Both the position numbers and the translations under genes were made by a program. From the NCBI RefSeq assembly GCF_009177065.1, contig NZ_WEZF01000019.1:62001-126000 (forward strand): a DNA stretch of 64,000 nt, in the 5' to 3' direction. Origin of the DNA: Tautonia marina (GTDB lineage: Bacteria > Planctomycetota > Planctomycetia > Isosphaerales > Isosphaeraceae). Positions 46,801-54,141 of the stretch are shown in pieces (positions within the stretch are counted from its first letter, which is position 1; each line of letters begins with the position of its first letter). The notes beneath the pieces were generated by a model that made no database searches, was not told the origin of the DNA, and worked only from the letters and a program-made list of their open reading frames with translations.

Positions 46801-47234
46801 ATCCAGCCGGAGAAGTTGTAGCCGACGAAGCTGGGGATGTTCGTGGTGATGGTCCAGCGGGCCGGCTCACCGGCGAGCACGGGGACCACGGTGACGGTGC
46901 CGACGGTCGGGAACGAGCCGTTGGGGTTGCGGTCGTAGAAGCCGTTTTCGACCGCGTCGTTGCCATACTGGTCGCGCTTGAGGCCGTGCCCGTAGAGGGC
47001 GGACATGGGGTTGGTGGTGTCGTTGATGAACTGGCGGATGCCGAAGCCGACGAGGTCGTCGGCCAGGGGGCGGTTGAGCTTCTTGGTGTAGGCGCGGGCG
47101 GCGCTGCGGGCCTGTCCGCTGAAGGCGGCAAACGACACGCCGATGACCGCAAGCAGCCCCAGCATCGACAGGACCAGGATCAGGACCACACCTCGGCGTC
47201 GGGAGGCGGGGGATCGGGGTCGTCGGGCGATCAT
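40827..47234 (-). CDS. Giant GspK/PilX-like pseudopilin (2135 residues)
   Basis: 2135 residues from the ATG at 47234; GspK is about 300 and PilX about 200. The N-terminus RRRGVVLILVLSMLGLLAVI, with no Glu5 and ASFSGQAR-like helix continuation (VSFAAFSGQARSAARAY), is the PilX/GspK form of prepilin start. The remaining 2090 residues are Pro/Asp/Asn-rich with few Cys and few charged helices. Calcium-loop-like segments occur (DNDGDGVGDSVWLDLG near nt 46110, DGDGNGNLDDDADYD near 43960, DTDDNGTVDQ near 42590). The frame is unbroken over 6.4 kb. It sits at the end of the pseudopilin run, where GspK would act at the fibre tip. Its size could instead mean an adhesin or display role. Confidence 0.85.
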   Translation of the reverse strand: MIARRPRSPASRRRGVVLILVLSMLGLLAVIGVSFAAFSGQARSAARAYTKKLNRPLADDLVGFGIRQFINDTTNPMSALYGHGLKRDQYGNDAVENGFYDRNPNGSFPTVGTVTVVPVLAGEPARWTITTNIPSFVGYNFSGWILTIPGTGGTVAQTFQVVNGVNSGPNYVLEITGSHRPGTTTSGVNGVIGMSIPVTNAVFSLDGRYRHAFNGTGMAALTGNVDQAMTAGPDPGNRNPGQFANFRVSGGILEGDLAYTPRPFNVNLLPMDEDYDAPDLENWFLAAQSADGSTIIPSFHRPGILAVDPLGVSDMEFPHPSNFAPGTPDYRRAVRAISKILTPRPIDHPTAGFSDLLPDANGFITYPVDNDGDGVGDSVWLDLGYPVQRSNDGTLYKPLFSFMAVGTNGRLPLNTAGNLNARLLVDNPATLNFDEAGLPLYDHASHLGYSPSEINPQYALQNAFDPTPDGAGNNIPDDAKPQHQQFDNATDPGTGLGHIPVALSQLRSLLTGTRINQNNDSGEQNNVLVDGDLIRFHNNTVDGADFWVARNGGQSVDRFTNEAIPGRWGEPDAIPPEMRLFPNPAGDLISPALDRALNFSSSRVLLPSGVNLDIPNPVRPGQSPFPNGQYLTDGIDTNLDTYDFFPARAANQGPEAAPVGGFSDAHDAANLPILASERIRRFVTPIDPTGVGRVTRYNQVPGIPLPGDPLIPADIGPDGRGRISFMHYFRPPGVPLDTDDGVRLIPNTGAPPYILADNQHNRYHGFHSHLFPGGNNGFMMGAMPFDLSNAGAGFFPRDPATGQAVPPTDLFDSAGSGAYVGTFSPTINANPLGRLRNELLTDPVTSAPLPLYMGAQFVTDTTTAVHTYPLGNPLLNDPNEMNLYWPDSTDAPFGPNDLEWLYRFGDVDGLSLDSRLKDLAPISFVHAVDAQTRRRLFSVDSWDRIDYSFANDNPIDRLVPVNPATLSPGDPSEVPPISNTRFGPLVSASFENLNQANPSLTHGGRRINLNHPLPHSYNPVEPVRQKWITETYETLKVILPPHAIDTPHELAKLGQFVVNIVDFRDPDNAITIWQNPDIVHLPARRADGDGNGNLDDDADYDLPPSIHLPYRADGTPDPWFSDALARPLTHYGMEYQPVALNEVLGFQFSFAEASGSTFQNSRANRLYIEMVNMLTEAGDPAPNATDLDLQGWDFVLVKEDHDPNYSAGNPYHHPVFVRPDPITGQIPDAALPDPDKRPVAPDGDGVTVAPGQSQAVLVGTGTVPDRTDLTTYQDSYINSALPAADDIPAMEPDGRQERWVIAGTRTDGPALPTTPDFERNRPDIDRDLGNDAWDLIPSVNDEAFTTHNPQGRYFWLYLRRPANPLLPPDPSTNPMVVVDSIRFPFGASEGEGQVNTASNEDEEVTPADHPIYSIQRPQPFRGGQLVPDPENPSLPLFLYGSSEQARPADSNTGGSNNYRTYFDTPNNQEVDTSGRIFQTLGDRNANAGASGGVDESYDYFPFNDRDFMSVAELLLVPACPPGLFTKQFAERPPDLLEVPVAADTDDNGTVDQLGAFSPVPPPRNGGRFDWVPTDLAYPSTIPGASPAINHAQVRTYPYLAHEFFYSSNPSTIVDPTNAFGGGATLHLVGGSTSAGWYKMLELFEVPSPVLDAIGPVAQGLNFDWFRQDRRPGQINLNLILDEEVFFGLIDDPRLLDTTHLRLRSLLPASGGVPADLPPQIVTAVDLDGRPVASYSMENRGFTVFSTDQAGTELDSAPTSASFPLMAMKRSFADFLKQRHGGSGFLFAYGDGDTGTQGAGAAPLGSKVARDLPYRSLSHYDIQRTLMRPATMEPSTFTAPPLQVAVAPGDPNVQNPGLKDSQYDVTEALLLDPGIVYEPPAAITAPGDISLLYANPYRPIGTDRKPIVPPIPPRRWFQIPDWSDAVVDPLTTSNAAVLGPLTPLNVGDPVMTYTPITNAGTALSSVAPIIGDYPGLFPLWTSPADGSEMRSRFSGASAYLGGSVVGTTFTQFEPVTGSVQTFTVDEPTGNAAGRVNRDMRRNPSTRTELLQKVSNLTTPRTHQYAVWVTVGLFEVVKTGDRAQLIPDELGPELGVASGSNVRYRSFFVLDRTRATGFNPLRPGDYRDVIVYSRRIE

Positions 47235-47402
47235 GGCTTCAATTCCTTCTGTTCGACGGGTCCCTTGAGTGATTCGTAAACGACGTCCGAAGGGCGCATC
47301 GGATCGGATCGAGAATGAGGCAAGGCGACGATTCGGGCAGGGGGCCGATCCGATCAAAGGAGGGATCGATCAAGGCCCCGACGGCCGATTCGCCGAGGGG
47401 TG

Positions 47403-49280
47403 TCAGAGTTTGTCGGTGAAGTCGTGGCGAATGGTGATGACCTTGAGCACCTGGTTGTCGGGAGAGGCCAGGCGGACCTGGATCTGGATGCCTCGCAAGG
47501 GTTCGGGATACGGCGGCGGATACGACGGATAGACCGGCCGGGAGGCGCTGAGCGGCGGATAGAGCGAGGGGTCGATTCCCTTGAAGGGAGCGAAGGCGTA
47601 GTCGGTGGACCAGGTATCCCAGACGCGGCGGAGCCGAACGGTGTTGGGGTTGTTGTCGCCGATCGGGAACAGAAGGCCGAACTTCTGCTCCATGTGGTAA
47701 TCGACCCGGTTATCGGTCGGCAGCGGAGGAATGCGCCCTTCGTGGCCGAGCGTGGTGGTTTCGCCGGGCAGGGTGTCTCCCTCGCCGGCTCCGAAGGTGA
47801 GCTTCAAGGGAAGGCCGTAGCCGAGGTCGTAGTAGTCGGTCGTCATGTTCACGCCGACGAGGGCGGTGTAGGCCGGGGCGTTCGGGTCGAGCACCTTGAT
47901 GTCGAAGCTGCGGACGTTGGTGGCGAGCAGGTCGTCTTGCCAGGCGGAGGCGGGGGGAACGAGGTTTGGGCCTCCTGCGCCAGCCGCGGCGTCGCTGTAC
48001 CAGTGGCCTTGCGGGGGAAGCAGATCGTTGTTGCCACCCCGGACCCAGGACAGCCCGACGGCCTGCTGGCCTGCGGGAATTTGGAAATCATCGAAGGCAA
48101 GGCGCTTGTTGGCGGCGGTCCAGCGGGGGTTGCGGGTTTCAGCCCAGGTGGGGAAGCCCCAGAAGGTCCAATTCTCGGCGAGACTGGTGGGGACGGGCAG
48201 GTTGTCGCCATCGGCCGGGTCGAGGGGGGAGTGATTGGTGGTGGTCGGCGAGAAGGGGGGAGCAGACGGGATTGCCAGAGTCGGGCCAATGTTGATCGAG
48301 CCAACGGCGGCGGGGCTGCTCTTGGAATAGGCGCTGGGGAAAAGGAAGGGAAAGGCGAGGGTGTCGAGCGAGTCGGTACCGAGGGCCGGGCGATTGGGCC
48401 GAAGCGGGGCGTTGCCTGGAGTGAGCGTGGGAGAGAAGTCGGGGACCCCGTCGGGAGATGGGCCGGGAAGCCCGACGAAATCGTCGTCGGCGCCGTTTTG
48501 ATCAAAGTCGCTCGTGAAGCGCGGCCGGGCGAAGCGGTTGTGGCGGTTGGTCAGGTCGCCGAGGGTGTTGGCGATCGGCGGGGCGTTGTTTGCCGGGGTC
48601 AGGGCGTTGGAGGGGCGAGCCGAAATGTCGTTGACACCTTGCCAGCTCACTTCCGGAGCATTGGCGCCGGTGAGGCTGAAGCCGTCGGACCCGACTCCGG
48701 CGAAGCGGAACCCGGTGGGGTTGGCGACAGGGACAAGGTCGGCATAGAGCGTCTGATTGGGCGCGACCAGCAAGACGCGGCGGTAGAGATTGCCGTGGCG
48801 GAGGAAGTAGATGACCTCGGCGGTATCGCTGGTGATGGTGGCCGGGAGGTAACGGGGCTGGCCGGCGAGCGGGCCGGCGGGCCAGACACCCCGAGGAAGC
48901 ATGACGCGGCCGGTGAAGGGCTGGCCGGGGGGGGCCTTGGTGGTGAAGGCGAGGTAGTCGTCGGTGTCTTCACCCTGGGGGTCGGAGAAGGAGTTCTCGC
49001 CGTACTCGAAGTAGCCGAGGTTGTCGGCCGGGTTGAGCGGAGGGGTGAAGCGGGCGGTGGCGCCGCGGAGGTCCTGTTGAATGACCGTTTCGAGGCGGCG
49101 GGCCTCGGAGGCAAGCTCCTGGTCCTTCTTCATGCCCGTCATGGCGTCGGTGGCGGAGGTGAAGACGCCGACGATCACGGACATGATCAAGAGCATCAGG
49201 GCGATGGTCACCAGCAGCTCGACGAGCGTCAGGCCCCGGCGGTGCAGGGCTGCGGTCGGCCGCGTTGTCGGACATCGCAT
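47403..49280 (-). CDS. Large PilW/GspJ-like pseudopilin
   Basis: 625 residues from the ATG at 49280. Prepilin leader HRRG then LTLVELLVTIALMLLIMSV with Glu5, followed by an amphipathic helix (TDAMTGMKKDQELASEARRL) and LETVIQQDLRGATARF, the usual GspJ/PilW pattern. PilW proteins are about 200-350 residues, so this is two- to three-fold longer. The extra mass contains an acidic Gly/Asn loop (DFDQNGADDD) and many Pro. A minor pseudopilin expected at the fibre tip with the GspK-like protein encoded 168 bases downstream. Confidence 0.85.
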   Translation of the reverse strand: MRCPTTRPTAALHRRGLTLVELLVTIALMLLIMSVIVGVFTSATDAMTGMKKDQELASEARRLETVIQQDLRGATARFTPPLNPADNLGYFEYGENSFSDPQGEDTDDYLAFTTKAPPGQPFTGRVMLPRGVWPAGPLAGQPRYLPATITSDTAEVIYFLRHGNLYRRVLLVAPNQTLYADLVPVANPTGFRFAGVGSDGFSLTGANAPEVSWQGVNDISARPSNALTPANNAPPIANTLGDLTNRHNRFARPRFTSDFDQNGADDDFVGLPGPSPDGVPDFSPTLTPGNAPLRPNRPALGTDSLDTLAFPFLFPSAYSKSSPAAVGSINIGPTLAIPSAPPFSPTTTNHSPLDPADGDNLPVPTSLAENWTFWGFPTWAETRNPRWTAANKRLAFDDFQIPAGQQAVGLSWVRGGNNDLLPPQGHWYSDAAAGAGGPNLVPPASAWQDDLLATNVRSFDIKVLDPNAPAYTALVGVNMTTDYYDLGYGLPLKLTFGAGEGDTLPGETTTLGHEGRIPPLPTDNRVDYHMEQKFGLLFPIGDNNPNTVRLRRVWDTWSTDYAFAPFKGIDPSLYPPLSASRPVYPSYPPPYPEPLRGIQIQVRLASPDNQVLKVITIRHDFTDKL

Positions 49281-49429
49281 GACGGGTTCCTCACTCAGTC
49301 ACTTCAAGGACAGGGGCGCCGGTCGAGGGGGACCAACGAGTCGGAACGAGCGGACGATCGAACGAACGAGCACGAGCGAATGAATCGGGCCGTGGCCGCC
49401 CGGGGAACGAGGCGGCCTGCGAGCGCGGG

Positions 49430-50866
49430 TTATCGGCTGTAGAGCATGATCGGAAAGACGTTGACGACGTACGGGCAGATCAAGGCCGCCTCGGGCACGA
49501 CGGATTCGACGACCCCCGCATTGATCTGGAGGCGGGTCTTGGCCTGCAAGGGGGTATCGACCCGGACGATCGTGCGATAATGATTGGGAACCACGGGGTC
49601 GGGCTCGACCTCACCCTTTTGAACGATGCGATACCAGTGGATGCGTTGACCGGCGTATTGCGCCCCGTTGCGGCCGGAGCCCGGAAGGGCACGCGGGTAG
49701 TTCGTGTTCGAGGGGCCCTGGTAGCGTTCGTAGGTCACGTCGGCGATGAACCCTCCGACGCGGATGTCGGGGTCGTTGCTGGCGGCGGGCCATCGCAAGA
49801 GCACGGTGTGGTCGTCGGCGGAGCTGTAGCCGGTGCCGGCGACGGCAGGAAGGGGACTCGGGATGGGGCTGACCGCGTTGGGGGTGTTGGTGTAGCCCCA
49901 GATGGCCTCGACCGTGCGCTCGCCGGACGGAACAAGCAGGCCGGAATTCGGTTCGGTATCGAGTCCGATCGGTCGGCTGTGGAAGAGGACGATGTTGCCT
50001 TCGAAGATGGAGGGGTCGCCGGCGACGCCGAGGCGGCCGGTGAGCATCCAGCTAAAGGCATATTCGCGTTCCGATGCGTAGCCGGCGCCGGGGCTCGTGT
50101 TGTACGGGACGACGGGCACACCGCTCTGGCCCGATTCATCGCCGGTGACGATCGGATCGTCGAGCGAGGTGAAGACGTTGCCGGCGACCTCGGCGATGGC
50201 CTGAAGTCCGGCGGGAGTACTCGACAGGGAGTAGGTGTAGGGCCAGGGAACACCAGCGTTGTAGGGTTCGAAGTTGGTGATGCGCTGGAGCCCGTGGGCC
50301 GCGGCCCCGGGTCGAAGGAAGCCGATGCCCGAGCCGAACCGGCCTTCCTGCCCGAGGTTGCCACGCACACCGATCGGCGTCTGTTCCGGCGCGAGTCCTT
50401 CGGTCTGGAAATGGGTGGTGGCCCAGAACAAGGGGTCGTAGACGACCGGGAGGCCGGGGGCGAAGAAGTCGGAGAAGACGCCGGCATTGCGATCACCCCC
50501 GATCGTGTCGTAGTCGTAGGTCAGCGGGGTGACGGAGAACGGAATGCCCTGGCTAATCAGGTTGACCGGATAGTTGTTTGGATTTCTCCAGGGAGCGTAC
50601 CAGGGCAAATTCGGATGAACGAATGATTCCGGATTGACGAGTCCCTTGGCGTCGCCGAGCGATTGGGGCAGGCCGCGGACCTCGGCATCGTCCTTGGCGG
50701 ACATGGCGAGGATGGTCGATCGGGAGTCTCGCGTGGCGTCTCGAAGGCGCAGGAGGCCGATCGGGAAGAGCGTGGCCACCGAGACCATGCCGATGCCCAG
50801 GATCATGATGGCGATGAGAATTTCGGTCAGGGTGATTCCGGACCGATCAGTGGATCGACGGTGCAT
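49430..50866 (-). CDS. Large PilV/GspI-like pseudopilin
   Basis: 478 residues from the ATG at 50866, which has GAGG close upstream; a GTG at 50881 overlaps the previous stop and is the alternative. Leader MHRRSTDRSG then ITLTEILIAIMILGIGMVSV, LFPIGLLRLRDATRDSRSTI is the PilV-type region. The C-terminal half is beta-rich with a probable final strand IVRVDTPLQAKTRLQ. PilV/GspI proteins are usually 120-200 residues. Its place between GspH-like and GspJ-like genes fits the minor pseudopilin order H-I-J-K of type II secretion and type IV pilus clusters. Confidence 0.85.
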   Translation of the reverse strand: MHRRSTDRSGITLTEILIAIMILGIGMVSVATLFPIGLLRLRDATRDSRSTILAMSAKDDAEVRGLPQSLGDAKGLVNPESFVHPNLPWYAPWRNPNNYPVNLISQGIPFSVTPLTYDYDTIGGDRNAGVFSDFFAPGLPVVYDPLFWATTHFQTEGLAPEQTPIGVRGNLGQEGRFGSGIGFLRPGAAAHGLQRITNFEPYNAGVPWPYTYSLSSTPAGLQAIAEVAGNVFTSLDDPIVTGDESGQSGVPVVPYNTSPGAGYASEREYAFSWMLTGRLGVAGDPSIFEGNIVLFHSRPIGLDTEPNSGLLVPSGERTVEAIWGYTNTPNAVSPIPSPLPAVAGTGYSSADDHTVLLRWPAASNDPDIRVGGFIADVTYERYQGPSNTNYPRALPGSGRNGAQYAGQRIHWYRIVQKGEVEPDPVVPNHYRTIVRVDTPLQAKTRLQINAGVVESVVPEAALICPYVVNVFPIMLYSR

Positions 50867-50877
50867 CAACACCTCGG

Positions 50878-52353
50878 TCACCTCCCCGTCTGCTGATGGA
50901 GGGCGGCTTCATTGTAAGGAGTATTGATCGTGACAGGGCCACTCGGGTCGAGGTAAGAGATCTCACTGACTGATGAATGACCTGAATTCGGAGAGATCGT
51001 GATCATCCTCCGGTAGCCCTCAAGATAGGGAGGACCGGGCAGACCCACCTCACGCGGCATGGGCAAGAGGGGCTGAGCGGCGGCCGTGGCCCCGGGCGGC
51101 GGCGTATGAACATCTTCTCGGGCGGCGATCCAGAGGAAGTAGAACGGGAAGCCGGTGGTCATGGATTGACGCAGGCCATAAGGGGTCGAGGGGACCACCT
51201 GCCCATTCGGATAGATCATCAGGTCGACGATTCCGGTGACCGGGTCGATCGGCACGCGGGATCGCTCGGGAATGATGTTTGGGTCCGCCAGGCCGAGGGT
51301 CGTGAAGTCGATCACCGATCCGGCCGGCAGGGTGTATTCGCGGGAGTCGCTCGCGGCGCTCGGGCGTCGGGAGATGACGTAGCGAAAGCGACGAACGTTG
51401 GCGAAATCGGTGATTAAGAACGGGGTACCACCGAGCGGGTCTGCCAGCGGTGTGAGAAGCGGGATGTTCCCAGGACCGACCGCGTCGTTGACGCGAGCCC
51501 AGAGGAAGGCTCGGAGGATGGGGTCGTCCTCCTCGTATTCGGGGGGAACAGCCGGAAGGCCGAGGAGGAGTTCGGCGGGATCATCAACGAATCCGGCGAT
51601 TCCACCGTTGTCGATCCCGTTATAGCCTGGGTCGATCACGCCATCGCCGTTGTTGTCGATCCCGTCGAAGTGCGGGTCAACGTAGCCGTTGCCGCTATCG
51701 TCGCGACCGTTGACGAGGTGGAGAATCTCGTAGCTGGGGTCGGTCGAGATCGGCAGGGCCTGAACCTGATTCCCCGCCGCCTGGCCGTTGACCGTACGGT
51801 TGATGAAGCGTTCGGGATTGCCGGCCTGAGGCCCGACGGTGATCGGCCCGGCGATGGTGAATTCGTTCCCGCCACCACCGATCCGGATCGTTTCCCCCTG
51901 GCGAATGTTAAAGTGCCAGGCAGTGGGGGAGGAGGGGATACCGTCGTTGTCGGTCTTGGCGCCGTAAACCGCGAGGCGACGAATTTCGATCGGGAGCCCG
52001 GTGACGGCCGGGGTGAAGATTTCGACCACCGGCACCACCAGGCCTTCGGAGTAGTTCGGCGGGGTGGTGAGGGTTACCATCCGGTTCGAGACGACGACGC
52101 CGGTGGTGAGGTCGGTCAGGTCGGGGTCGGGCAGGAAGCGGACCCCCTGGGGCTGGCCGGTGCCGGCGGCACGGTCGCGGGTCATGGAGATGTTGGCTTG
52201 CACGATGCTCGCCCCCTCGCTGACGGCGCGTTCGGCGAAGGTGACGTAGGCGGTCGGCAGGGCCGCGGCGCTGAGCAAGAGGATGATGGCAATGACCACC
52301 AGCAACTCGGTCAGGGTCACCCCCGAGCGTCGGGGCATGCGCGGGGCAATCAT
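50878..52353 (-). CDS. Large GspH/FimT-like pseudopilin
   Basis: 491 residues from the ATG at 52353. Leader MIAPRMPRRSG then [41 protein letters not shown] and GQPQGVRFLPD match the GspH/FimT pattern in which the helix leads to a short beta domain. GspH is about 170 residues; here 300 more follow, including the calcium-loop-like series DDSGNGYVD, GIDNNGDGVIDPGYNGID (nt about 51600-51700). It shares one base with the upstream gene's stop (TGATG) and overlaps the next gene's alternative start, so the run is tightly coupled. Confidence 0.86.
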   Translation of the reverse strand: MIAPRMPRRSGVTLTELLVVIAIILLLSAAALPTAYVTFAERAVSEGASIVQANISMTRDRAAGTGQPQGVRFLPDPDLTDLTTGVVVSNRMVTLTTPPNYSEGLVVPVVEIFTPAVTGLPIEIRRLAVYGAKTDNDGIPSSPTAWHFNIRQGETIRIGGGGNEFTIAGPITVGPQAGNPERFINRTVNGQAAGNQVQALPISTDPSYEILHLVNGRDDSGNGYVDPHFDGIDNNGDGVIDPGYNGIDNGGIAGFVDDPAELLLGLPAVPPEYEEDDPILRAFLWARVNDAVGPGNIPLLTPLADPLGGTPFLITDFANVRRFRYVISRRPSAASDSREYTLPAGSVIDFTTLGLADPNIIPERSRVPIDPVTGIVDLMIYPNGQVVPSTPYGLRQSMTTGFPFYFLWIAAREDVHTPPPGATAAAQPLLPMPREVGLPGPPYLEGYRRMITISPNSGHSSVSEISYLDPSGPVTINTPYNEAALHQQTGR

Positions 52354-54053
52354 CAGCGTCCTCCCGTGCCCAGGGTGTTCGGTGAATGGTTGGTGAGGTC
52401 ATCGACGCCCCAGCGGTCTCGCAGGGGGACCGTGAACGGGCTGGCGTCGGCCGGCAACTGATAGAGGGCCATCTTCTGAGTCAGATTAGCGGCGTTGGAG
52501 AGGTCGGCGGGACCGGCCTGGCCGGGAATGCGTTGGTAGGGGTCGGATCGGGACGCCTGGTTTTCAATCAGGGTCATCCGGGCGGCAGTGGTCGCCGCAT
52601 CGCCAGCGGGCAGGGAGGCGGGGTCCTGGACCGATCCGGAATAGGTCACCCCAAAACTGCCGACGCCAAGCTGACGGTCGGGACCGGCAGAGAGAATCAG
52701 GTGCTTGAAGAAGTACGAACGACGCTTGTAGAAGTGCGTGCGATCCCAGAGGAACCCGCGTGAGGGGAACGGCTGCGACACGGAACCGGCGGGCAGGTCG
52801 GCATACGGATCAAGCAGGCTGAAGAATTGCTGCTGAAAGACATTCGCTCGTGCGCTCATCTGAGCAGCATTATCGGGGTAGCCGGTCGTCGGATCGGCCC
52901 ACCAGCCGGGAGAGACGAGCAACTGGTTCGGGTCGAGGGGGTTTTCTTCTCGGATTTCTCGAAGATCGCCCGCCGTGTAGGGGGCTTCACCTTTCTGAAG
53001 GCCGCGAGTCGTCGCACCGTACTCGGAAACGAAGTAGACCGGCCAGCGGTAGAACTGAAGCGGCTGACCCCAGGCATCGACGAACTCGGGAAGGCCGTCG
53101 CCGTCGGTGTCCTGGACTTCCTGGGGAGTGAAGTCATCGGCGCTGAAAACGCTGCCGAGCGGCCCGACCCCGCTGACGAGGATGGCGTAGAGCATCTCCG
53201 ATCGCGCGGTGAGATGGCGATGATTGCCGAGCCTGGTCGTCAGATCGGTTTGCAAGGCCGAGAAACTGGCCGCGCGGTCGGGATCGCCGGGACGGTACAG
53301 TTCGTCGATCGTAAATTCGTCGATCAAACCATTGCCGTCGTCGTCGATGCCGTTGTAGCCGCGGGGCGGGTAGCCGAGCTGCCGCGTCAGGCTGCCGATG
53401 GCCGAATAGGAGGCGCCGAAGATCCCCTGGCCGGCCGGAGGGCTCGTAAAGCGGACCTGCGACGGGTCGAGGCCGCTCATGTCTCCGAGCCGCGTGAGGC
53501 CCGCTCCGAAAAGCTTGGTATCGCCATCCCAGACCTGATCGATCTGCAAGGCGTGGCCGAGTGGCAGCACATAGGGGGCGTAGGCGGCCGGAATCTGGGG
53601 GAAGGCGGAGCCGGCCCCGGGACCAGGAGCCATCGACGACGGCTTGAAGGGGACGCCGGTGAAGTTCAACGGGTAAAGCTGATCCGGCTGCACGAAGAAG
53701 ACGTCGGGCAGCTCGCGCTTGAGGTAGTCGATCTGAGCGATGAGCCGGGCACGGGCCTCGGAATCGACGTAGCGGACGGTTCCGCTCACCGGATCGGGGG
53801 CGATGGACATGGCCATGAAGCGGTGGCCGTTGTTCGGCTCGGGCCGCTGGCCGGTGAGGGCCTCGATCCGGTCGGAAACGGCGAGGTCGAGCTTCTGGAT
53901 GAGGGACTGAGTGGCCCGTTCGTTGGCCCGTTTCAGCCCTTCGAACGAGGCGACCAGGAGGAAGGACATCATGATGCCGATGATCAGGATCACGACGCCC
54001 AGCTCGACCAGGGTGAAGCCGGCGCGGCGTCGTGGCGAGGATCGGGATCGCAT
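52353..54053 (-). CDS. Large pseudopilin, GspG-like ending
   Basis: 566 residues from the ATG at 54053. Leader RSSPRRRAG then FTLVELGVVILIIGIMMSFL with Glu5. Two calcium-loop-like segments: NGIDDDGNGLIDE (nt about 53340) and DTDGDGLPEFVDAWGQPLQF (nt about 53090). The Asp-x-Trp-Gly-x-Pro-x-x-Phe/Tyr part recalls the calcium-binding end of GspG major pseudopilins. GspG is about 140 residues; four times that here. Whether it builds the shaft or decorates it is unknown. Confidence 0.85.
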   Translation of the reverse strand: MRSRSSPRRRAGFTLVELGVVILIIGIMMSFLLVASFEGLKRANERATQSLIQKLDLAVSDRIEALTGQRPEPNNGHRFMAMSIAPDPVSGTVRYVDSEARARLIAQIDYLKRELPDVFFVQPDQLYPLNFTGVPFKPSSMAPGPGAGSAFPQIPAAYAPYVLPLGHALQIDQVWDGDTKLFGAGLTRLGDMSGLDPSQVRFTSPPAGQGIFGASYSAIGSLTRQLGYPPRGYNGIDDDGNGLIDEFTIDELYRPGDPDRAASFSALQTDLTTRLGNHRHLTARSEMLYAILVSGVGPLGSVFSADDFTPQEVQDTDGDGLPEFVDAWGQPLQFYRWPVYFVSEYGATTRGLQKGEAPYTAGDLREIREENPLDPNQLLVSPGWWADPTTGYPDNAAQMSARANVFQQQFFSLLDPYADLPAGSVSQPFPSRGFLWDRTHFYKRRSYFFKHLILSAGPDRQLGVGSFGVTYSGSVQDPASLPAGDAATTAARMTLIENQASRSDPYQRIPGQAGPADLSNAANLTQKMALYQLPADASPFTVPLRDRWGVDDLTNHSPNTLGTGGR

Positions 54054-54141
54054 GGCATCCTCCCCTGGAATACAGTCTTTCAGCAATCGACCGAGGTTCA
54101 TCCCTTCACGCCTTCCTGGTTCAAGTGCGATCGGCGAGCGA

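Noticed and set aside
47400-49442. 680-residue forward open frame
   Set aside because: Antisense shadow of the PilW-like gene with very Gly/Glu-rich composition.
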